Shown here piece after piece: positions 22,727-35,671 of a DNA stretch of 64,000 nt (position 1 is the stretch's first letter; every line of letters starts with the position of its first letter). The position numbers and the translations under genes are program-made. This stretch comes from Cavia porcellus (Eukaryota; Chordata; Mammalia; Rodentia; Caviidae). The stretch spans positions 17,184,501 through 17,248,500 of the forward strand of contig NW_026947507.1 of the NCBI RefSeq assembly GCF_034190915.1, in the 5' to 3' direction. Below the pieces are notes generated by a model, which was not told the origin of the DNA, ran no database searches, and worked only from the letters and a program-made list of their open reading frames with translations.

Positions 22727-24620
22727 CTGAAGTATATTTCTATGGAATAGAGAAGATGATATAAGAATTTTAAAGATACTGATACATTTCAAGTATTTGT
22801 ATTTGATTATACATGTCAATGACACCTAAATATATTGGCTTAGCATTCAACAGGGGCCTGTGTTTGATTTGATTCCACCTTTGTTCACAGATCATCAGAA
22901 ATCCCATAGGAGAAAAATAGGTACATAGAACTAGTAGAAAAAAATACATGCAAAAATAAAAAAAAAGAAAGAGAAAAAGTATGGAAAAAAGACATAAAAT
23001 TGAGACTTGAAGAACTAATCTTGAGTTTAGAATCATATGAGTAGGTATTGGCAAAGAAAGCTAAGAAAAGTAAGTATGAGATTTTCAAGGAGGGGCCCTG
23101 GGCATTGTACACAAACATGGAGAAAAAAAAAATAGTGGCATTAGAAAGGAAAAATGAAACGGACAACTAGACCTACCATTGGAGTGTGTAAATGGTGATG
23201 TGTTCCTTAGATTTGGTGACATTTCTAAGAATACCTTTATTTAGGAAGTAGAGATAAATGTCAGCGTGGAATTGTAATGAGTCAAAGATGAAAAGCCAAC
23301 ATACTCAATAGAGAAAACATGTTCCGTAAACTTGACAGCTTGAGAGGAACTGTGGTTGGGATTCAAGAAAATTATGAGTGTGTGTAATTGTGTCTTTGTG
23401 AGATGGAGGGAAAAATGTTTCCAAGAATGTTGGGTCCTGCATTATTACTTACAGTGTATTTTATCACTCATCACTATAACCCTCAGGGAATGGAAGCACT
23501 AGACTGTGTCTCTCCTCAAGAAAGTAAACTGGATAAATCACTGTTTTATATCAAATTAAAAATGGTAGCAGCAGAACCAGTGGGAATTCTGTGATACAAT
23601 TGATTAGGCCTGGGACTGCTATCATGAAGAACAATAGAATCTTAATGTAAGCACATTTGAATTTTTATTAGGTATTTAGATAGCATTATTTTTTAAATGA
23701 ATGGGCTGGAACAATGAGCATGGACATATGGAAGGTTATCATTTCACCAATAGCATGACTGATTTAATAAACAATATAGTCTAGATTTCCTTAAACATAG
23801 GACATGTGCAATAAATAATTATTGAATGAAAGATTTAGTAATAATATATTAGAGGATATTTATTTTATATTATTTTCTCATTTCATTAAGAACAGAATAC
23901 ATTTGAAAAATGCAATGAGAAAAATTAGTAACCAGAATCAATAATACAACAAAATTGTTAGACCAAAATTATACATCCAGAAAACCACAGGTTTGATTGG
24001 AGTAATGTAACTAGAGAGGCTATACAGTGTCAGAAAATCTAATTCAAAGTAGAATAATGTTGTGCCTATTTATTTACAAAGTTGAAAATGAAGTCTCTGT
24101 TAGACACTAATAGTTAAACTAATACTCTTTTCCAGTCCAATTATTTTTACTTTTGAACCCTGCTGACTCTTATTTTATATAGTCTTAATTTGGTTTGTTC
24201 AGGTAAATAAGAGTTAATAGTAAGAGTATGAATTGGATCCAGTAGATAATTAGAATAATTTGTTATGTATGAAAGCTGAGCTGGCAGGACTTTGATTTTA
24301 ATAATGCCCATGGTATCAAATCAACAGTTTGTCATTATGGCTATAAAATGCACAGATGGAGTAATACTTTATTCTTCACTGTATAATTTATTTGTTTTTC
24401 CAAAAGAATCAACTGAGATTATTTTACCGTTATTTGAATATTCAGAATAACAATAAAAGATACTGATTGAAATGTTGAATTTCAACATGGATTGTCAATC
24501 TCATTTTTGTCATTCTAATAAATTCTTTACTGAATATGCTATTTTTATTTTTGTTTCTTTACCCCAAATTTGAGAATGGGTATAAAAAAGGGAGGACTAA
24601 GGCTATCATAGATAGTATAA
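22727..24620. other. AT-rich DNA, nothing recognised
   Basis: No repeat family or coding exon seen. Minus-strand Phe/Ser-rich frames around 22770-23166 are T-rich low-complexity artefacts. Confidence 0.45.
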
Positions 24621-24784
24621 CTTTTGTTGTTGTTTTTGTTTTGCTTTTTTGAGACAAGTTCTCACTGTGTAGCTCAGATGGCATTGAACTTGCTATGTAG
24701 CCAGGCTGGCCTTGAATTCACAGTGATCCATCTGCATCAGACTTCCAATGCTGGAATTACAGGGGTGTTCCACCACACTTGGCT
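24621..24784 (-). mobile_element. B1 SINE, antisense
   Basis: Plus strand shows a T-rich tail (24621-24650), TTTTTTGAGACAAGTTCTCA, two partly repeated 'tgtagc...gaact' segments (the ~29-bp internal duplication typical of rodent B1), then 'aatgctggaattacaggggtg' and CCACCACACTTGGCT. B1 derives from 7SL RNA, is transcribed by Pol III and mobilised by L1. Confidence 0.93.
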
Positions 24785-25423
24785 TATAAATAGATCTATA
24801 GAAAAGAAAAAAATCCCTATACACCTGTATTCTGATACAGTATGAAATACATTAGTGAATTTTAATTACTATAAGTTCCCAACTTACCAATATTTGAGTT
24901 GTGAACTTTTACAGATATGAATAGACCTTGCATTACAAACTTCATAGATTTAAATAAATCATAGAAGTAGCTCATGTTATTTGTATGCGTGTGTGTGTGT
25001 ATTTGTGCTTTCATTGTATGTATATTTATGTCAAATATTTATAAGACTCACTTTGTCAGATTTACCAGTGACTCTGACTCAGAAAACACTCCTCTGGCAT
25101 GGAACTTAATAGTAAATAAGGAATGTACATTAATAGAAATTTACAACTTTTTATGTATCATATATATACATATATATGCACAAAGTTTATCTTTAAAATA
25201 TATTGCCAATGTTCAAATGTTAGGCTTACACTACTATTTTAAAGGCAACAGCTACATAGTGAATGGTACTTAGTATATGGTAGTCTTAAAATCAATCATT
25301 CAAGAATATTAACAATTACATGAATGAAACTGAACCTTTGTTTTATAAGACTGGCCTTTAAAGCTCTTACCAAAAGGAAAACCTAGAAAAGACTTTATTT
25401 GCAGAAGCCATAATTGTATATAA
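24785..25423. other. No recognisable feature
   Basis: AT-rich, with a short (GT)n at about 24986-25000 and a TA-rich tract near 25160-25180. A 99-codon frame reads through these and is not credited. Confidence 0.45.
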
Positions 25424-25439
25424 AAAAATATTATCATTA

Positions 25440-25521
25440 GGGGCTGAGGATTTAGCCTCGCAGCTCAAGTGCTTGCTTGGAAAGTGTTAGGTCATGAGTT
25501 CAATCCCTGGAACTCCCCCCC
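25440..25521 (+). mobile_element. ID SINE, sense, with target-site duplication
   Basis: GGGGCTGAGGATTTAGCC to 'gagttcaatccctggaactcccccc'. Flanked by an imperfect 13-bp duplication: AAAAATATTATCA at 25424-25436 and AAAAATGTTATCA at 25522-25534. The tail is short and C-interrupted. Confidence 0.9.
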
Positions 25522-25552
25522 AAAAATGTTATCACTTACACCACTTATATAA

Positions 25553-25554
<2 letters not shown>

Positions 25555-25603
<49 letters not shown>
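25555..25603. repeat. (AC)n microsatellite
   Basis: About 24 uninterrupted AC units, just downstream of the ID. Confidence 0.97.
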
Positions 25604-25607
<4 letters not shown>

Positions 25608-26767
25608 AGAGCAATTCCTTCACAGTTCCTGTAGATATTTTCTCTTCTGGAGAGGGAAATTAGAGCATCCCTCAGCACTTCTGTTGGCTTCAGGGTTGCA
25701 AATAATACTCAACACATCCTTCCACTATGACTCAGAGTTATCAAGTCTGTCATGTGCTTAAATGTGGTGTGATTTGTCTTTCTCATTCCATGGTCAGAGT
25801 TGTTGCATATATTCATTTAGTTAAGTTTAATCAGAGATACAACAGATAGAAACTAGTGAATCCTATAGGTTACTACCTACTACCTTGGTTTTCAAATCAT
25901 TAATTTCAAAAGAAACTCTCTTAATGAAAAGAATCAAGGCCCTATGAAGACGATTTGTCTTTTTACTTTCTAATTTTTGGGAAAAACAACTCTAAAATTC
26001 TTTATATCTATGGGCTTGAACTCTGATTTGAATGCATAACACTCTATGTGCAGGGCCCCAGATGACATGGATCACCAGTCCATGATCACCTTTTTTTTGG
26101 CTTAATATCTATTTTTTTTTCTTTCTTAAACTTCATTAATTTCTCCCCTTCATTTGCTTTACTTTCTCTTGGCTTTGGGATATTTTTTCTCATTCTCCTA
26201 GCTTTGTGAGATTGAAGATTGGATGACTGAGTTTCGATTTTCTTATATAAATGTATGTTCTCCTCACCATTTCTTTCCTGGTGTCCCTCAACCTTTGACA
26301 TAGTGTATTGGCTTTCAGTGCAATGCATTTTCAAACATTCCCTTCATAATTTCTCTTTAACCTGTTTTTGTTTGTCTGTTTGGATTTTAAAAATTCAAAA
26401 AAGTCTCCTGTTTATGAACAATAAGCAGTTGGAGATTTTTCTAGTCTTTACTAAAAGAAAAGTAAATGATAGCCATTTGTCAGTTTCTGCATACCGAGGA
26501 AAGGGAATCCTGGAATCATTTGTCAAATATAGGCCAGGAGAAGGTTTATGCTGAGGTTAAGAGAGAAGATTCACTGCAGAATCACCATCCTCCAATTGAA
26601 ATGGCATTGTGGGAGCAGTAATGGAATTCTGGCTAAGGTCTTGCTTATGATAGGTCCATGGTATAAGTATTTATTTACTTACCAAATCATTTTCCTAACT
26701 GTCAAGTGCAAAGTCTATGCACATACACTTGCCAATGCAATTAACACTCACAACAGTTTCCTAAGTG
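25604..26767. other. No gene recognised
   Basis: Contains a T-rich stretch at 26090-26200 whose minus strand is a Lys/Glu-rich 82-codon frame; this resembles L1 ORF1/5' region low-complexity wording but is too weak to assign. Confidence 0.4.
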
Positions 26768-27232
26768 TGTTAATCTTTTCATCACTTTGACCAAATAGCA
26801 TAGTAAAACCACATCCAGGAAGAAAGATGTATTTTGGCTCAGTTTCAGAGGTTTAAATCCATAATCACCAACTTCACTGATGTGGACTTGAGGTGAGGCA
26901 GAATATGATGGTGGAAGGCCGTGGTGGAGCAGATCTATTCACCTCATGTCAGCAGGAAAGTAAAGGAAATAAGAGCACGAAAGAGGAGAAGGTGGTGGAT
27001 AAGACGCAGTCCTTAATGAAATGCCACTATGAGCCACTTCCTTCACTTAAAGATTGCCACCTATTTCCATTGTTTTTCAATAATGCTATCAAATTTTGGT
27101 CTCATAAATATTTTACTACACTAATGAAGCTACAGCCTTCATGATCCAACCACCAAGCAAAATAATGATCCAAATGCCACATCACTAAACATATGAGACT
27201 TTTGAGGGACATTTAAGATCTAAATTTATATT
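26768..27232 (-). mobile_element. ERVL-MaLR LTR, antisense, near full length
   Basis: From left: 'tcactttgaccaaatagc', 'gatgtattttggctcagtttcagaggtt', then 'gaggcagaatatgatggtggaaggccgtggtgg' (26897-26929), 'cagccttcatgatccaa' (27131-27147), and 'catatgagacttttgagggacatt' (27190-27213). This is the reverse complement of a rodent MaLR LTR in the right order. Solo, non-coding; an 83-codon plus frame inside it is a shadow. Confidence 0.82.
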
Positions 27233-27330
27233 ATCTAAAACACTAATGTTTTAATGAATCATAGGTAAAACTCTGAAATTCCCTATGGACAAAATTGCAT
27301 ATAAATAAGAAACTAAGACTCATTTTAATA

Positions 27331-27332
<2 letters not shown>

Positions 27333-27373
<41 letters not shown>
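27333..27373. repeat. (TG)n microsatellite
   Basis: About 20 TG units, followed by a second short TG tract after CCCCATTTGCA. Confidence 0.96.
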
Positions 27374-27376
<3 letters not shown>

Positions 27377-27589
27377 CATTTGCATGTGTGTGTGGTCATA
27401 GAGACAGGGTAATAGAATCCAGATGGGTCCTGAAGAATTATTATAGATTACTGTGTACTTAACCAAATTATTGTTCTTATTGCTCCTGCCATTCAATAAA
27501 CCATCACATTAGTGAAGCAAATAAGCAAAGTCTCAGGTGCATGGTTTATGATCATTGACTGAGGGAATACATTCTTTTTTATTCCAATC

Positions 27590-28010
27590 AAAATAGACAA
27601 TGAGAAAGTTAATGCTCATGTGTTATGGATAAGTATACCGACTCAGTTTTCCCCTCAGGGATATATAAATGTTCCTGTACTCTCTCAGAATAAAATTCAA
27701 AGGAGGCAGTTCATCTGGATACCGTGCACTACTTTACATTGATCCAGTACATTGATGATATCATATCGATCAGCCAGGATCAGCAAAGGATGCAGGATGA
27801 GTTAAAAAAATTATACTCCATTAGGTGGAAGAGAAATTTCCTGAAATTTCAGAATCTGATACTTTCTTAAAATTGTTCTTGATATGTAGCTGGGGTATGT
27901 TGGTATATTCTCTTCAGAGTAATAGGCAAATTAATGTCTCTTGAATTTACCATACAGAGAGGAAACAGTGTCTCCATAGTTACATGGAACTTTAAGGGAC
28001 TAACAGAAAA
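27590..28010 (+). pseudogene. ERVL-like pol (reverse transcriptase) remnant
   Basis: The frame at 27641 gives a PQGYIN patch (27653-27670). A shifted frame gives QYIDDI with YIDD at 27748-27759, which is the RT catalytic motif in the form used by ERVL-class and related elements. Between them lies at least one frameshift. Downstream Lys/Arg-rich wording continues to about 28010. No LTRs are visible within several hundred bases. It is a dead endogenous retrovirus fragment. Confidence 0.68.
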
Positions 28011-30838
28011 AAACGGAATGTGTTTTACAAAACAAAATATTCTTTTTCATGCTATTTTTCTGTTATGACTATCGAAACATATCACTGATCATTTTATTAA
28101 AAATAAAATAATGCTGTGTGTGCACAATGCTCAGGCACACGTGCCAGTTATAATGTATGAGGTAAGAAAATGGGAGGCAGACTTGATGAAGTATTTATTA
28201 GGATGGGATGAAATAAGATTGTTATTAGACTGAATATGAATCTTGTTTTTAGGAATACACATCAGGTCCATTTTCTTTGCTTCTTTTTTTCCTGTATTTA
28301 ATACTATCTGCTACTATGACATATCAGTTCTCTCCATGCTCTATTTCCAGTGGTATCTCTTTTACATTGATTGGCTGCCCATCAAATCTGAATCTGATCT
28401 ACCTTATTGACAAAGTGTCATTGAAAATAGGCTTTCATTAATTTCCTAAGTGGGGTCTGCCTGTTGATTTTGAACTGTTGCAAAGAACTGTCCTGCGCCA
28501 CCATCTGGAAATTAGTATCATTATTTTCTCTGTTTCAAACTTTTTTTTTTTTTTTTTTTTTTTTGCTTCCTCACCTACAGTGAGCATCATAGTATTTTCA
28601 GCTGTAGGCCTCCTAAGAAGGTCCAGTTTCTCACAGAACAAGGAGAATAGCTGCTCAGGGAAGCAGAAATCAGTCATCTGGAATGAAGCTAGTTCATATT
28701 ACCATTATGAGGCAGTATAAACTCCTGACTGTATTTCTTAAGGATATCTGTTATTATATTTGATAATTTCATTAAGATAAATTTCAGAGTAGATTATAAC
28801 TGATTTTAATTTGTTCTTCACCTGAGATTTTTTATATCTAATTTCTTTATGACTATAGTAAACTTTCATTACAGTATTTTTCTGTTTTTTTTTAAATTTT
28901 GCTCAATTTGCATTCATGGTTATTACGTTTTCCTTCTATTCAGGTTTTCACATATCTGAAAATCTATTATTTACTTTGGAATGTTGTTTTAACTTTCTTT
29001 TGATCTTATTTAATCTTTATTTCTTTTAAGGGAGAGGACACTATTTTAATCAGTGAAAATGTTATATATATTCCCAGCTTTTTTTGTAGTATGCAATATT
29101 AAGCATGTTTTTAAATAATTTTTCTTGATATTTCTAAATGTAGAGTACAGAGAACTCACTGTTCTCTGTTTCAACGACATTCAGTTTTCTTAGGTAATCA
29201 AGTTAATAATGGTGATCAGAGGAGTTCTGGTTTCCCGCTGATTTGTTTTCTTTTGATACCCCATCCTAGAGAAGCAGTCTTCTGTCTCTGGCTCTACCCC
29301 AGAAACTGTGCATCTTCCTGGATGTCAGGTCTATTTCTCTCACTTTGAACATCTTTCTTGTAATTAATAATAGGTACTACACAGCCAAGATCTGCTTTAA
29401 AAATATTCATGCCTGCAGTTGAAATTATAACTTCCTTTGTCTGAGCTTTTTCTACATCATTAATTTTCCCCCCATGTTTTTCAGGGCATCTCTTAAGTGT
29501 CCCTTCTCCTCCTCCCCATGACCATAGGCTCGCAGCAACAGCACTAGCTGTACTGGAATCTAGAATTTATTTTACTATATATCATAAATAGTTTTGGCTT
29601 TGAGGTATTCTGTTCCTAAAAATTCTAAAGGAATGAGTTATAGGTGATTTTATTTGCATTCTCTGTGGAAATTAGTGTCACTCTGGAGACTTAGTGAAGA
29701 GATTTGAACTCAAGTGGTTGTTATTACTATCCAGTTTTAAATTTCCAGGTTTTCATAGCCTCTTGCTAGGCATATTGCCATGTAGCAAGTTTTGGATATT
29801 CCTTTTTTCTTCCAACATATTTTGGCCTTATAACTTTCTCATTTATTTACTTTATCACTTTACTTGCCAAATAAATTGATCTTTTATTTTCTCAGTTGGT
29901 ATAACTGCATCTGTGATTCCTGTTCTTTTCCACCACAGGTTCCAAACGCACCAACTTTCCTCAGCGTATGAGACAGAATTCCTAAAGCTTTAGTATCCAC
30001 TATAACTAAAATATAGTCTAGTCTTTGTTTTTTGGATTTTGCATTGAACTAAGAATTGCTTGTGAGTTAAGAGTATTGTTAATGTTTCACTTCTGTTTGC
30101 TTAGTTATACAATACAGATTTATTATTGTATACCAAAAAAGGCATAAAATTGTATTAGATATTGAGATTTTCTTTGTAGTTTAGCTTTGAAACATTTTTT
30201 CCTCAACAAACTTCATGATCATTCAATAACATGAGTTCTTTGAAATTAGTTTACATTTATTAAACAATTTCTGATTATATACCATATATTCATTCAATTT
30301 TATTAACAGGTACAGTTTTAAGTGCTCAAAATTATTTTAGGCTTTGAAAGAATTTTCAAATATCTATTCACCTCCCTTCCTTCTTTTATCCAATTAACAG
30401 CAATAACATCTCTGCACGGTAGGGTTGAGTGAAGGATAGTAGTACTAATCAGATCTGTTCCTGGATATGCTATCCCTCAGGGACTAATAAGTAAGACAGA
30501 CTTTTGTCCATAACCATACAAAGAATTTACATTATCAGCTGTGACAATGCTTCCCCTAAGAGGACAGAACAGAGAAATTTCTTGTGGTTTACATAAAGAC
30601 AAGATATTTGAGCTCATATTTGATGTCTCTAGAGGATGAAAGTGGTGGGATTTTGTTGGCATTCCAAGAAGGAGTATTAATAAATAAAACTGTGGGGTAT
30701 AAAAATTAAAAGAGAGATCTATGTGAGCAGTATAAAGAAAACTTGAAGGAAATATTATTAAATAGGAACAGAGAAATCTTGTCTTAATGTTAAAGATTTG
30801 GGGATTTTTTGTGAGAAATATAAAGTTGCTTAAATAAA
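28011..30838. other. No gene recognised; one poly-T tract
   Basis: AT-rich DNA with a T24 run (28541-28564). A slightly GC-richer patch at 29210-29560 contains C-rich wording near 29496-29520 but no open frame of note. No splice-flanked exon could be supported. Confidence 0.4.
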
Positions 30839-31182
30839 TGCTATATTTTGGACGTTGAACATCCTACAAAGACCTATATGTTAAAGACATACGCTGTCAG
30901 GAGGTGAAGAAACTTTCAAGAGGTGGCAAGGTTACTGGGAACATAGTTTTAAAGGCCATAGTGAGACTCCAGGCTCCTTGATTCTTTTTGACTCTTTGCT
31001 ATGAGGTGGATAGTTTTGATCTGCTGGATCATCCAAACACATGCTTCCATCTTCTAGATGCAATAACATAGGGCCAGTGGATCATTCACTGAGACTTCCA
31101 AAACTGCTGAGCAAAATAATCTTTTCGTGTTTATAATCAGTCATCTCAGGCACTTCATTAAAGTGATAGAAATTTGACTGAT
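30839..31182 (+). mobile_element. ERVL-MaLR LTR, sense
   Basis: Begins TGCTATATTTTGGACGTTGA like the MaLR 5' consensus, then 'gacctatatgttaaagac', 'ctttcaagaggtggcaaggtta', the 'gctccttgattc' body, 'ccaaaactgctgagcaaaataatc' and 'tcatctcaggcacttca' at the 3' end. Length of about 340 bp fits a solo LTR. Confidence 0.72.
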
Positions 31183-34100
31183 AGTAAGATAGCATGAAGT
31201 TTGATTGATAGTGATAGTATGATACTAAATTAATATTTTAATTCTAAAACTATTACATCAACTATAATGCATTATCACAACTGTTATTTCTATATTATAA
31301 TTTAAAATGCAAGAACTGTCCAAGTATAAATAATATTAGTTAGAAATATGAAATATGAAAAAAGTAATTAAAATCAGAAAAAACAAATGACTGTGTGACC
31401 ATCGAAAACATCTATAGCAAAAACCAAGGAGATAAACAAGGAGTTACATACAACACATTTCAATGAACTATATATTGGAAGACAGATTTTGGAATGTTAT
31501 ATAACCTACTAAATAAAATCATAAGTATGTGTGAGATCACAGTCTAGTTCATTAAGAGAAGCTTCAAATCAATATTTGAAATAATTCAATATTCAATGGC
31601 GTGGAGGAACTTAGGGAACAACTTGCAGATTGATAGTAGAAATTTCAAGAAATGATTAGGGTATGAAAACTTACAGAAAAGGCTATTTCTGTAAGAAAAA
31701 ATATAATCACAATGAATATTTTAGACTCAGTTGTAGATACTTGGTTATAGACAAAGCATTATATGATCTTAAAGAATTATTACTAGTTATGCAGAATATT
31801 TTAATACTGTTTTAGTTGTGTATATACTTGTTCATTTGTGTGTGAAAAATCAGTCCTATGTATAAATGCATGGAACATTTTGGTGATGATAATTTACTTC
31901 ATTTTTCAGAATTTTGTAAAACAAAATGAGTTGAATTAAGGACACTGTATACTACTGTCAGTATGAGATAGGTGGTAATTGAAATGTGTCTTTTGGATAT
32001 AATAACAGAGATAGAGATCTGGTTTAATGGAGAAATGACCGAGAAAGTCACCGCTGTGTGGTGAAAAATAAATAGCAAAAGTTACTGAAAATGGCAAGTA
32101 GAGATGAACTCTCCATACATCTCTCATATAGTTCCAGAAAACAAAAAATTCTGTGTGTTTTGTTTTATTATGAGTAAAAACAGAGAGAAAGAGAGAGGAA
32201 AAACAGAATTTTAAAAGCCAATGGATGCTGGCAGCAGAGAAGAAAAATAATAATTAATAATGTAGCCAGTTTATTGAAGAATTCACTGTGACAAATACAT
32301 GTGTAATTTTATTTTTCTTGGGCACTGCTTTTTACCAAACTATGTAGATCTAGATTTCCCACTGGCTTTTGAGTTACTTGTTAACAACTTCCTCAGATTC
32401 TATAAATGTATGTCACTTTGCAATAGCTATTAAGCCTCAATCTTATTTATTCAGTTCCAAGACCTCAGTTATGAACTAGATAAAATTGCCTAATTTGCAA
32501 CCAAATTTTATCTGTTGGTGTGGCCACTGCTTAGAGAAGCAATAGGAGCAGAATTACATGGTATGGCATGTTTTTAGTTACTTGGTTTTAGAAGTAAAAG
32601 ATTAGAAGGGATGGAAAAGGTAAATATTCCCATACTTGGATACCATATTGCTTATTAGGAGATTTGCCTGAGCTACCTTAATGTGCCTCAAGCTGAGGCA
32701 TGTTTGATTGAAGAAGGTTGTGTTCATGCGTAGGCTCCATGTAATACATGTTCATCATTGTGGGGGAATATCCAAGTTTACCAAATCCTCTTCTTTGTAT
32801 AAAAAAATTCCCTCTTCTTTCTATAAAAATCCCTATTGAGAAGAATCATTGTCAATCAAATATAGGCCCCATAGACCTTGCACTGGGCATTTCATGATTT
32901 GACCTAGCAGTCACCTGTCCAGGCTCATTGCTGCAGTCCATGAAGACAGTCAACTCTGAAGTCAGATTACCTGCTTTTGAAGTGCTACAGGGCATAGACA
33001 TGGTGTAGGACTCCTCCTTATTTCTTTTCAGTCAGACTTACTCCTGAAATCCTAAAGCCTTACCAGCATTTGTACTAACAGGATTCATGTATTCATGAAC
33101 CTCTTTGAAAATAGAAATCTAGCTTTGTATTTGTCTAGTATTCTGGGGAACATGAAAAACGTTCCTGCATCTTTTTCATGTTTAGTATATATCTGGAGAG
33201 TAAGTCTCCTGACACCTTTCTAAAGATATCTCTGAACACACACTGCTCCAAAGGTTCAGCACAAGGGCGCGGGAGGTGTGTATTCCGCAGTTGTAGTCAT
33301 TCTCCTTATAATGGCATTGTGTCTCCTGTTTTAGTAGGTACACACCAAACTTTCAAATGACTCTCATGGAACACCTATTAGTTTCAGAAACAAGTAAAGC
33401 CTTTCTGTTTTATCTCAGAATAAAAGGTTGCAGTGGTCTTCCTCTGGAAGAAAGGAAGGTGATTTCATTTGCTAGCAATAGATTAGTTCTACAAGACTTC
33501 CTACTCATGACACCTACTCATGACACATCAGAAGCTTTCTTTACAGTGATGTATTTCTCAATGGCTTATTCGTATGTCTAGAACTCTTTACCAATATCTA
33601 GTACTATCTTGATAATCCAATTGGGATTGTGTAGGGTGGATATGTGAGTACTGACTTCTAGTGCTTGTGTATATGTTATATACGTACACTAACGACATAT
33701 TTCAAGCTATTAATTCAATGTTACTGAATATAGAGTTGGGAAGAAAAGGACACAATAAAATCACAGGAGTCAAAAACTGCCAGCATCAACACACAGTTGC
33801 TTATTGTTATGAAATAACAATAAATATTCATAATTATATTTCCATTCTAATCAACAGTTGTTCCAATGAACAACCCAAGATAAACATATGTTCAATTATG
33901 TGAATATTATGTTTTTTCATGGATTAAGATCTTAAAGATTTTCTCTGGAAGTTCTTTATGTAAAGCTTAGCAAATTTTGAAATAGGCAGGAGAATAGTGT
34001 CTAAATTGTCTTTTCTATTTTCAGTAGCATATAAAAGTGTTTTGCAAATACCTGATAGTTTAGCATATGTATAGATATTGTTGCCTAACAAAGACTGATT

Positions 34101-34239
34101 TACACCTGTTACATTAGTGAACTGAAAACCTATCTTATGATACATCTTACAGTAGAAATTAGAGATCACATACCTGAAACTTCTGAAAAAATACAAACTT
34201 AAGTACAGAAACAACTTGGTTCTTGTATTGTTTGGTTAA
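31183..34239. other. AT-rich DNA, nothing recognised
   Basis: No gene or repeat assigned over 3 kb. A 13-bp direct repeat CCTACTCATGACA occurs twice in tandem at about 33499-33524. Frames up to 96 codons show no domain. Confidence 0.45.
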
Positions 34240-34520
34240 TTTTAAATCCCTATGTCTAATGGTCTGGACAGCTATTCTGAAGACAACAAGAGGCATTGTA
34301 GTAGCCATTATTAATTTCTATTATATTGTTTTCAATCCTGTATTATTTCATTATTATGTTTTATTTTATTACGTCTGGTGAAGTTACCAAGATATATTAT
34401 GGTAGTCATTGCTGATTTCCTATTATGTTTTGAAGTCCGGTGTTCTATTCATCGTTTTGCCTTGATTGACTTTTTTCTGTTTTATTTTGTTGTATTCTCT
34501 TTAAAATAAAAAAATTAAAA
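34240..34520 (+). mobile_element. L1 3' UTR of the ~152-bp repeat type, sense
   Basis: The reverse complement of 34258-34345 matches the second unit at 6148-6240 over a 'atggctactacaatg' and 'gtcttcagaatagctgtcc' stretch. The reverse complement of 34370-34460 matches the 6300 unit ('ggaaatcagcaatg'). It ends CTCTTTAAAATAA at 34497-34509 followed by an A-rich tail, the same terminus as three antisense copies. No ORF2 attached, so a 5'-truncated insertion. Confidence 0.65.
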
Positions 34521-35066
34521 AGATATAAATCACATGTCAAACAATTCACGTCCTTAATGTATCAATGTTCAATGGCTTTTCATATAGGTGAATAATTTGT
34601 GTGAGGTGAATTGTGTGATATATGAATTGACATGCATCTATTAACATAGTGGTTTAAGATTATATCATCATTTCAGAAAGAAGCATTACTTCGCTTATCT
34701 TTTGCCTCTAATCCTCACATTCACCTGATCTCTAGACAACTGCTAATCTATTTTGAAACTGCCGAGGTTAGCCTCTTCTGGACAGCCCATAAGAATGGAA
34801 TCATGCCATATGTGACACATTGCTTTGGCTTACTCCATTCACTGTTTTCTATACTCATTTATGTTACAGTACACAGCATAGCCACAACTTTCTGTGGTTG
34901 AATAATATTTCATTGTATGAATATAGACTTCCTTACCTACTTATCAATTGGTAAAAATTTGTGTTATTAATGTTTTGTCAATTTTTGTGTACAAATTTCT
35001 GTAGACACGCTTTTATTTCATGAAGGGTTTAATTAGGATTAGGATATTTTAGAAAACATGGTCAAC

Positions 35067-35222
35067 ATTTTTTTGTTGTTGTGTTTGAAACAGAGTCTTG
35101 CTCTATAAGTCAGGCAGCCCTTGAATGTACTATGCAGCCCAGATTGACCTCGAACACACAGCAGACATCCTGCTTCAGTCTCCCAAGCACTAGAATAAAA
35201 GTCATGCGAGACCACATCCAAC
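35067..35222 (-). mobile_element. B1 SINE, antisense
   Basis: T-rich tail, GAAACAGAGTCTTGCTCTA, the duplicated 'cagcccttgaa...cagcccagattgacc' segment, CTTCAGTCTCCCAAGCAC and 'accacatccaacg'. Inserted within the old L1. Confidence 0.92.
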
Positions 35223-35589
35223 GTGTCTAAGTTTTTGAAGGTCTATTAAGATAGCTGCACCATTACATACATCAGCAGTGTATAATGGTTTTATCTCTCC
35301 ATATCTTTGAAATATACCATGTTGCCAGTCTTCTGCAGTATAGCTATTTCAGTGGGCATGAAGAAGTGCCATTATGGTTTTGATTTTCATTTCCCTAATT
35401 GCTAAGTGTATGCTTTATTTAGGGGGATGCCCAAATGTTATGTAACTGTGTTAATATTATGAGGCTTTCTTTTAATGTCATGATTAATTGCATTGTCTTT
35501 TCATTTTTAACCTGATTGTGTTCCAGTTTTCCTCAATACTCAGTACTGCTCACCCTGCAAATCAATCACTATTTGTTAAGATGTGCCCT

Positions 35590-35671
35590 TCTCAGCATAA
35601 GTGCCTGCCTTATAAGTGCTAGGGCATGAGTTCAATCCCTGGTACCAAAAAAAAAAAAAAAAAAAAAAAAA
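35590..35671 (+). mobile_element. ID SINE, sense, 5'-truncated, with A25 tail
   Basis: Begins within box A (CTCAGCATAAGTGCCTGCC), has GAGTTCAATCCCTGGTACC (box B) and an uninterrupted run of about 25 A at 35647-35671. The long pure A tail suggests a fairly recent insertion. Confidence 0.9.

Noticed and set aside
35030..35048. Telomere-like TTAGGATTAGGA wording
   Set aside because: Only two imperfect units; chance similarity.
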